From positions 25,891,119 through 25,955,118 of the forward strand of contig NC_061808.1 in the NCBI RefSeq assembly GCF_021462225.1: a DNA stretch of 64,000 nt. Reading direction: 5' to 3'. The translations under genes and the position numbers were made by a program. This document shows positions 59,201 through 64,000 of the stretch, piece by piece. Numbering within the stretch: the first letter of the stretch is position 1; every line of letters begins with the position of its first letter. This stretch comes from Girardinichthys multiradiatus (taxonomy: Eukaryota > Chordata > Actinopteri > Cyprinodontiformes > Goodeidae). Under the pieces are notes generated by a model. It saw only the letters and a program-made list of their open reading frames with translations, was not told where the DNA came from and did not search any database.

Positions 59201-61972
59201 TGTCCTGCCCCATGAGGGAGACAGTCAAATGCCTTCTCCAGGTCCGCAAAACACATGTGGACCGGCAAACTCCCATGAACCCTCGAGCTTTTTAACCACC
59301 CCAGTGACTTCAACCCAGGTGATGAAAGAGTCCAGCCCCAAGTCCCTAGACCCTGCTTCCACCAGGGAATGCATGATGGCAGGATTGAGGAGATCCTCAA
59401 AATACTCCTTCCACCGCCTGATGATGTCCCCAGTCGAAGTCAGCAGCTCCCCACCCCAGGTGGTTTAGCTTTGCCAATACCCTAACCCAGATGGTTTGCC
59501 AGAATCGCTTCGAGGCCAACCTGTAGTTCTTCTCCATGACCTCACCGAACTCCTCCCAGGCCCGAGTTTTTGGCTTCTGCCACGGCCCTGGCCGTGGCAC
59601 ACTTGGCCTTACACTACCAGCTTTCTCCTCTTCCAGCGGATCCAACTCGCCACCAGGTGGTGATCAGTGGACAGCTCAGCCCCTCTCTTCAGCCGAGTGT
59701 CCAAAACATGCGACCAAAGGTCTGAAGACAACAAAGTCGATCATCGACCTCCTGCCTAGGGTGTCCTGGTGCCAAGTGCACTGATAAACACCCATATGCT
59801 TGAACATGGTGTTCATAATGCACAATCCTTGACTAGCACAGAAGTCCAATAACGAAACACCACTCAGATTCAGATCGGGGAGGCCATTCCTCCCGATCAT
59901 GCCTCTCCAGGTGTCACTGTCATTTCCCACGTGGGCATGAAGTTCCCCAGCAGAATAATGGAGTCCCTGGGAGGGGCACTACGCAGCACCCCCAACAGGG
60001 ACGCCAAGAAGGCAGAGTACTCCGCACTACAGCTCGGCCCATAGGGCGAAACGACAGTCAGAGACCTGTCCCTAACCCGAAGGCGCAGGGATGCAATCAT
60101 CTCATTCACTGGGGTAAACCCCGACATGAAATGGCTTAGCAGGGGGGCAACAAGCCAACCTGTCCCAGCTCAACGCAAGCCACTCCAGAGTAGAAGAGAG
60201 TCCAGCCCCTCTCGAGGAGATGGGTTCCAGAGTCCACGGTGTCCGTGGAGATGAGCCTGACTATTTCTAGTCAATATCTCTCGACCTCAGCTCCTTCCCC
60301 GCCAGCGAGGTGACATTCCACGTCCGTAGAGCCAGCCTAGCATCTGGAGATCGGGCCGCCAAGGTCTCCACCTTCATCCGCTGCTTCATGGTTCCCCCTG
60401 CAGATTGTGGCCCCCCTGGCTGATGGCTTCTCGTCTCACGTTCAGGCTTGGCCTGGCCGGGTCCTGCGAGGAGCCACCAGGCGCTCTCCGACAAGTCCCG
60501 ACTCCAGGCCTGGCTCCAGGATGTGACCCCGGCTCCACCGTACCAGGCGATGTCACGTGCCTTGATTGTGTGGTCCTCATGAAGGTGTCTTGAACCGCTC
60601 TTTGTCTGACCCATCACCCAGAGCCTGTTTGCCATGGGAGACCCTACCAGGGGAATTTAAGCCCCAGACAACATAGCCTCTAGGATCATTTTAGCACTCA
60701 AACCCCTCCACCACATTAAGGTGGTTGTTCAAGGAGGGGAAAATTATACTTTAAACTACTAAATTCAGCTATTTATTCTTGAACTCGGCATAAATCTACA
60801 ACAATCAAAGCAGCAAAGAATTGTAATAAGTTATATTAAGAGCTGTAAGGATCCTATTCTGTTTTAAATGAAAGCAGTTGGATCATTTTAAGCTCTGTTT
60901 GTTTTTCTTTTCAAATACAATCCATTGAAATTGTATTTTTATGCAAGGTTATTATACCATGACAATCGAATACCGGCCCGTGCCTACTTTGAACTAAGGG
61001 GTGATTTCACTGGCCTCTCTATACTATCGGCCCTCGTTTGTTGAACCCTTACTTTAGGGTTTTAAATATGGCTATTTTTTGTTTTGTTCTGCCACTTTAT
61101 CACAGTAATTGAAAGGGGTGTGCTAAAGAGCCTTTTTTTTTTTTTTTTTTTTTTTTTTCCTTTAGCAGACAGATTGTAGATGCCAGTTGCAGATGGTAGT
61201 TTTATCTGCAGGACCTTATCTGCTCCTGTGCAGGTTGAAAAAGCAAATCAACAAAAACAAGGATAAGGTGGCACTTAACCCATAGTAAACTGTAATCCAG
61301 GAATGGGTGTATTGGTTTGGCAAACCTTTGGGTGTTTATCTAGGAATTTCATTAAAAATGATCATTTAAACCTCATTCCTGCAAGCAGAACAGCAACCAG
61401 TGCAATCATTCTTCTGTTTTACTATGACGTGCATGAGAAATGTGTGGTTTATTATCAACTTTTAAAGAAAGTTAAAACCCAAACTTGCCATCTTGCATTT
61501 TTCCCCCTCGAACTTTGATAATGTTTAAAAGATATAAAATGTATAAATCTGCCTAGCAACGGTGGATATTTGTATGCTTTGCAAATTTCATTAGATTTTA
61601 TAATATAGACAAAGATGCGATTCAACAAAGTTATGTTACCCAAATAATTTTAAGCTCATTTATTTCATGTGACCGAGTTTCTCAAAACATTCTTAAGTTT
61701 TGGATGTGAAAGCATCAGGCATCATTGGGAATCGATCCTAACTCCATAATTGTTTCCTCCTTTTCCCCTTTAGTATCTGTGACGCTCAAGGAGAGCAGTC
61801 AAACATCTTCCAGGTAGAAGAGCAACATTCCCTGCAAGAGGTCATTACAGAGGAAACCCTAAAGAGCTCTACCTGCTCCTGCTACTCCATTCCCTGCTCC
61901 CCAGTAACATGTGTCGCCCCCAAGATCCACCGTGGAAGTGCAGAGTCTGATTCCGGGCTCAGCTCTTCATAG
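41264..61972 (+). CDS. gpcpd1: Glycerophosphocholine phosphodiesterase 1, 19 coding exons
   Basis: Cytosolic enzyme cutting glycerophosphocholine to choline and glycerol-3-phosphate. Exons: 41264-41312, 42091-42181, 42311-42395, 44066-44141, 46363-46404, 47476-47599, 47812-48043, 48121-48283, 48371-48500, 48845-48899, 48981-49073, 49146-49220, 49967-50006, 50588-50646, 50752-50817, 50905-51041, 51228-51363, 51500-51660, 61774-61972. Every phase agrees: 670 residues (human 672). Residues 1-115 are a CBM20-type carbohydrate-binding domain (RYRYFKG-like [25 protein letters not shown]). From about 315 is the GDPD domain: [69 protein letters not shown]; the catalytic His-Arg and Glu/Asp/His set is present. 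The C-terminal tail after SNIFQ is Cys/Ser-rich and diverged. Intron 11 of the coding set uses a GC donor. Introns contain several transposons but no coding break. Confidence 0.96.
41560..41930 (+). repeat. Purine-rich degenerate GGAA/GATG tract in gpcpd1 intron
   Basis: The plus strand is strongly purine-biased, with repeated aggaagg, gaaga and gatgga words over about 370 bp. It looks like a decayed minisatellite. Open frames on its minus strand are composition artefacts. Confidence 0.7.
42396..44065. other. gpcpd1 intron, nothing further recognised
   Basis: AT-rich intron between the exons ending at 42395 and starting at 44066. It has T-rich runs near 43490-43680, no recognised repeat and no nested gene. 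Confidence 0.5.
44373..45939 (-). mobile_element. Tc1 transposon with perfect 200 bp inverted repeats
   Basis: A 1,567 bp element flanked by TA on both sides (44371-44372 and 45940-45941), the Tc1/mariner target duplication. The first 200 bases (44373-44572) and last 200 bases (45740-45939) are exact reverse complements by base-by-base reading. Termini begin CAGGTCCTTCTCAAAATATT. A transposase gene lies on the minus strand. It sits in the gpcpd1 intron between exons ending at 44141 and starting at 46363, antisense to the gene. Confidence 0.96.
44650..45611 (-). pseudogene. Tc1 transposase (DD34E), broken at the N-terminus
   Basis: Frame opens at 45611 with [20 protein letters not shown] (DNA-binding helix-turn-helix). 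It meets a TGA at 45521-45519, where relatives usually have Trp, and changes frame between about 45515 and 45485. A 290-residue frame then runs from 45522 to 44650. That frame keeps the catalytic triad: D in LFSDESKF, D in [11 protein letters not shown] and E in DLNPIENLW, the last two 34 residues apart (DD34E). The usual stretch between RIPQ and TWATEK seems about 20 residues short. This copy probably makes no active transposase. Confidence 0.92.
46430..47085 (+). repeat. Dispersed fish repeat (aattcagttttattgatata type)
   Basis: Begins aattcagttttattgatata and tctcaaggcacttcacaaca. It contains ttttaacaggaagaaacctc, cagcagaaccaggctcagtg and ggccatctgccacgaccgac, the landmark order of a very common dispersed repeat in spiny-rayed fish. 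Class is not certain. It lies in a gpcpd1 intron. Confidence 0.65.
52025..52740 (-). mobile_element. L2/CR1-type LINE fragment, 3' end
   Basis: A 169-residue minus-strand frame (52726-52217) matches the C-terminal reverse-transcriptase tail of fish LINEs: [90 protein letters not shown]. The 3' tail is seen on the plus strand as cagaatcagctttattgcca. The 5' part is absent. It is in the last gpcpd1 intron; exact clade uncertain. Confidence 0.75.
53179..56526 (-). mobile_element. Near full-length Rex3 LINE (RTE clade)
   Basis: A 3.35 kb element flanked by a 13 bp duplication with one mismatch: AATATTGCATATA (53166-53178) and AATATCGCATATA (56527-56539). Bases from 54074 (cggtgacaaagggcagccct) match a standard Rex3 primer site. 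The 5' end holds a UTR (tgaaccaccaccttaacatg in element orientation) and the 3' end the tail gacgagtacgag. It lies antisense in the last gpcpd1 intron. Confidence 0.93.
53201..56110 (-). pseudogene. Rex3 endonuclease/reverse transcriptase, three frame breaks
   Basis: The main open stretch is 727 codons (56077-53894). Endonuclease: [51 protein letters not shown]. Reverse transcriptase: [92 protein letters not shown]. The frame shifts near 53990, just before FADD; the thumb and tail follow in a second frame (53975-53514) and a third (53512-53201: [17 protein letters not shown], [20 protein letters not shown]). A further break near 56050 separates the N-terminal [12 protein letters not shown]. 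Dead copy. Confidence 0.92.
56540..59033. other. gpcpd1 last intron, spacer between two Rex3 copies
   Basis: AT-rich. No recognised exon, repeat or nested gene. Short frames lack family similarity. Confidence 0.5.
59046..60739 (-). mobile_element. Internally deleted Rex3 copy with both ends kept
   Basis: Both termini match the copy at 53-56 kb: 3' tail ctcgtactcgtcttccgctt at 59046 and 5' UTR text ending caaggagggg near 60739. The flanks are AAAATTAGACTT (59034-59045) and AAAATTATACTT (60740-60751), a 12 bp duplication with one mismatch. Much of the reverse transcriptase is missing; endonuclease pieces remain ([37 protein letters not shown]). Length is 1.7 kb against 3.35 kb for the longer copy. 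Confidence 0.9.
60752..61773. other. gpcpd1 last intron, 3' part
   Basis: Spacer with a run of T at about 61133-61158. The acceptor ttttcccctttag opens the last exon at 61774. Nothing else is recognised. Confidence 0.5.
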
Positions 61973-63034
61973 AAACCCAACTACATTGATATTTCATTAC
62001 ATTGTTTTGCACATGTAAACTGAAACTGACCAAAATAGGATTGGTTAATAATTGACCTTTAGTCTGCTTTCTTCTGTCCTCAGATATTCTGTTGCCACTT
62101 AAAAAGTTAGAAATGTAGCCAAAAAACCTCAACAGACCATGCAGGTGTACGCATTTGTCTCACACAGGCTAGGTCATACATCTGAACAGAAACTGTTCAA
62201 ATGTGAAGTCACATATAGCTGTGCTTATTTTTAAAGCCAATATGATGGATCCAAGTAAAATTTTAACTAGATGTGACCGTGCAACAACTAGGAAAAATAT
62301 CATTGTTTCATGTTGAAAGATGTTTTGCTTATATCTACATGCATACAATCATCACCACTACGTTGCTTAATGTTATCTGAGACAACATGACACGGGTTTT
62401 AAATCAGTGGATTATTGGGTCAAATTTGCGTTCTGCAAGCTGCACAATGTGCAATTAGCTGCCGCTGCTCTTTGCCATTAATTATTATGCTTTTTTTTTT
62501 CTAGTGGAGCAACTTGATGCACTTTTAAAACCATGGTGGGAATGATTAACTTCCTCTTCATTAAGTGTAATTGAAAGTACTTTTTCCATATTTTAATGCC
62601 TTCAGACTTTTTAGTGACTTTAGTTATAGTTGGCTATTATTCTACATTGCATATTGTATGTACTGCATAATTGAACTTCACATATACTTGATTTGAGGAA
62701 AAGCAGAAGAATGTTGTTTTTGCCATAGTGCACATGTAAACCACAGCGTTAGGGGATTTATTTTTCATATTTTTATTTGTTTCTGGTTTTTAGTTTCAAT
62801 ATGAGCCATCTGTCACTCTCAGCAGAAATGGACTTATGTAGAATTCCCACCTCCTGGTGAATCCATTTCACTTCAGAACCAACAATGTCTGGTCCAGATT
62901 ACACATCTTCATTTGTAAAATGTACAGTCTGATCAACAATGTGATTAATGCATGCTTGCCTTTAATGTATACGTAGATGCATATGGATGGATGAATAACT
63001 GAACCGTATGTATAATATGTGGAATGTAAATAAA
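61973..63034 (+). other. gpcpd1: Probable gpcpd1 3' UTR
   Basis: About 1.06 kb of AT-rich sequence from the stop codon to AATAAA at 63029-63034. Two further AATAAA motifs (about 63370 and 63890) could give longer 3' ends. No coding frame is seen. Confidence 0.55.
63029..63034 (+). terminator. gpcpd1: Candidate gpcpd1 poly(A) signal
   Basis: Canonical AATAAA, followed within 30-40 bases by T-rich text. Confidence 0.5.
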
Positions 63035-63584
63035 CTCATATATTTGCTCATTTCTATACTGCTTTAGTTAACATGTTCATCTTGTAACATGAAACCACTG
63101 AACCTGTGAATTACAAATGCAAAGCTTGAACCAACATGTTTATTCTGAACCATGTACAGTTTTTAAGGTGGTGTTAAGTGATATATCTCGAGGTGTACTT
63201 GCAAGTCTTTCAGTCACTCTTAACAGTTGCAGCACCACCTCAAGAAATGCTAAGCTCCCAGTCATGTTAAAACAGAACTTGGACTGTCATTCATTGTGCA
63301 ATTTAAAACAAAAAACCATAAATGGATTTAACCAAATACCAGACACTCCATTTCCTGTACCAAGAAATACAATAAAAATGAGAAAATAACTTTAATCACA
63401 TCTGCCATCCATTTTAAGCCCTTTTGATATTTGCAGGTTCTGTAGAGAATTTACAGGCACTGCATTAGAACCCATTTTTTCCCAGTTGGAAGTTGCCCAC
63501 TTAAGCCTAAATATAACCTCCAATGTACAGTATATTTTTTTTAAGATTTGTTTTGCAGCGCCGATGGACATTATTTAGTTGTTT

Positions 63585-63735
63585 TTTTTTTTAAAGTAGA
63601 CAGAAAATGGGGTGAATATTGGGTAAGACATGCAGCACAAGTCGCCGTAGCTGGGACTCAATCCAGGGAACAGCCAAGTCAAGGGCCAAAGCTTCTCTAT
63701 ACATGAGCTGCATGTGCCAGCACTGCACCCGTACA
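63585..63735 (-). mobile_element. SINE-like (tRNA-derived-looking) repeat
   Basis: Plus-strand order: agtagacagaaaatggggtg, gacatgcagcacaagtcgcc, tgggactcaatccaggg, gggccaaagcttctctatac. This resembles a common fish repeat whose gggactcgaacccggg segment is an inverted tRNA B box; here that box is mutated. Outside this repeat, 63035-64000 shows nothing I recognise. Confidence 0.5.
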
Positions 63736-64000
63736 GTATATCTTTTTTTAAAAATTCCCATTTAGAGCAAAGATCATAATTAGATTGAACCACTCAACTG
63801 GAGTCCAATCGCTCTTTCCTTTACTTGTGTGCAGATTCCTTGTGTGCAACTTTAACTAGGACTTGGTCACCCCTAAAGTTTCCAGAGAGCAATAAACTGT
63901 CATCTGCAATTAAATACAACATCCTGCATTCTGAGAAAGTGGAATAAAATGCGAGTGCTAGTGCCATTAGATCATTTAAACAGCTTTGTTGTTTTCATTT

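Overview
The window reads as nuclear DNA from a teleost fish. It carries three multi-exon vertebrate genes with canonical splice sites, separated by long AT-rich non-coding stretches. It also holds a typical fish mobile-element load: Rex3-type LINEs, an RNase H-bearing I/Nimb-like LINE, Tc1 transposons, a hAT-like MITE and LTR-like pieces. I cannot name the species from sequence alone.

Layout. (1) About 0.2-5.4 kb, minus strand: chromogranin B (chgb), seven coding exons giving about 727 residues. Its giant exon 4 contains a nearly perfect five-unit array of 132 bp in the reading frame. (2) 5.5-20.2 kb: no protein-coding host gene seen; microsatellite, hAT-like MITE, a promoter-bearing LTR-like element, Tc1 remnants and two Rex3 fragments. 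(3) 20.3-28.7 kb, plus strand: an SLC23-family transporter of 12 coding exons and about 605 residues. Its NAT signature has Glu where vitamin C transporters have Pro, which suggests a nucleobase-type member (slc23a4/SNBT-like). (4) 28.7-40.9 kb: intergenic, dominated by a 5.2 kb I/Nimb-like LINE with two ORFs and a 13 bp target-site duplication, inserted inside an older LTR-like repeat. (5) 41.2-62.0 kb, plus strand: gpcpd1, 19 coding exons and about 670 residues, with its 3' region running to about 63 kb. One intron holds a Tc1 element with perfectly identical 200 bp inverted repeats. The roughly 10 kb last intron holds an L2/CR1-type fragment and two antisense Rex3 copies.

How the genes relate. 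chgb and gpcpd1 are also close neighbours in other vertebrates, which supports both assignments. The three genes do not form a pathway: Chgb is a secretory-granule prohormone-like protein, the SLC23 protein is a plasma-membrane transporter, and Gpcpd1 is a cytosolic phosphodiesterase for glycerophosphocholine. The most unusual host-gene content is the Chgb repeat array, which multiplies a cationic, dibasic-bounded peptide module. No prokaryotic system, CRISPR array or RNA gene was seen.
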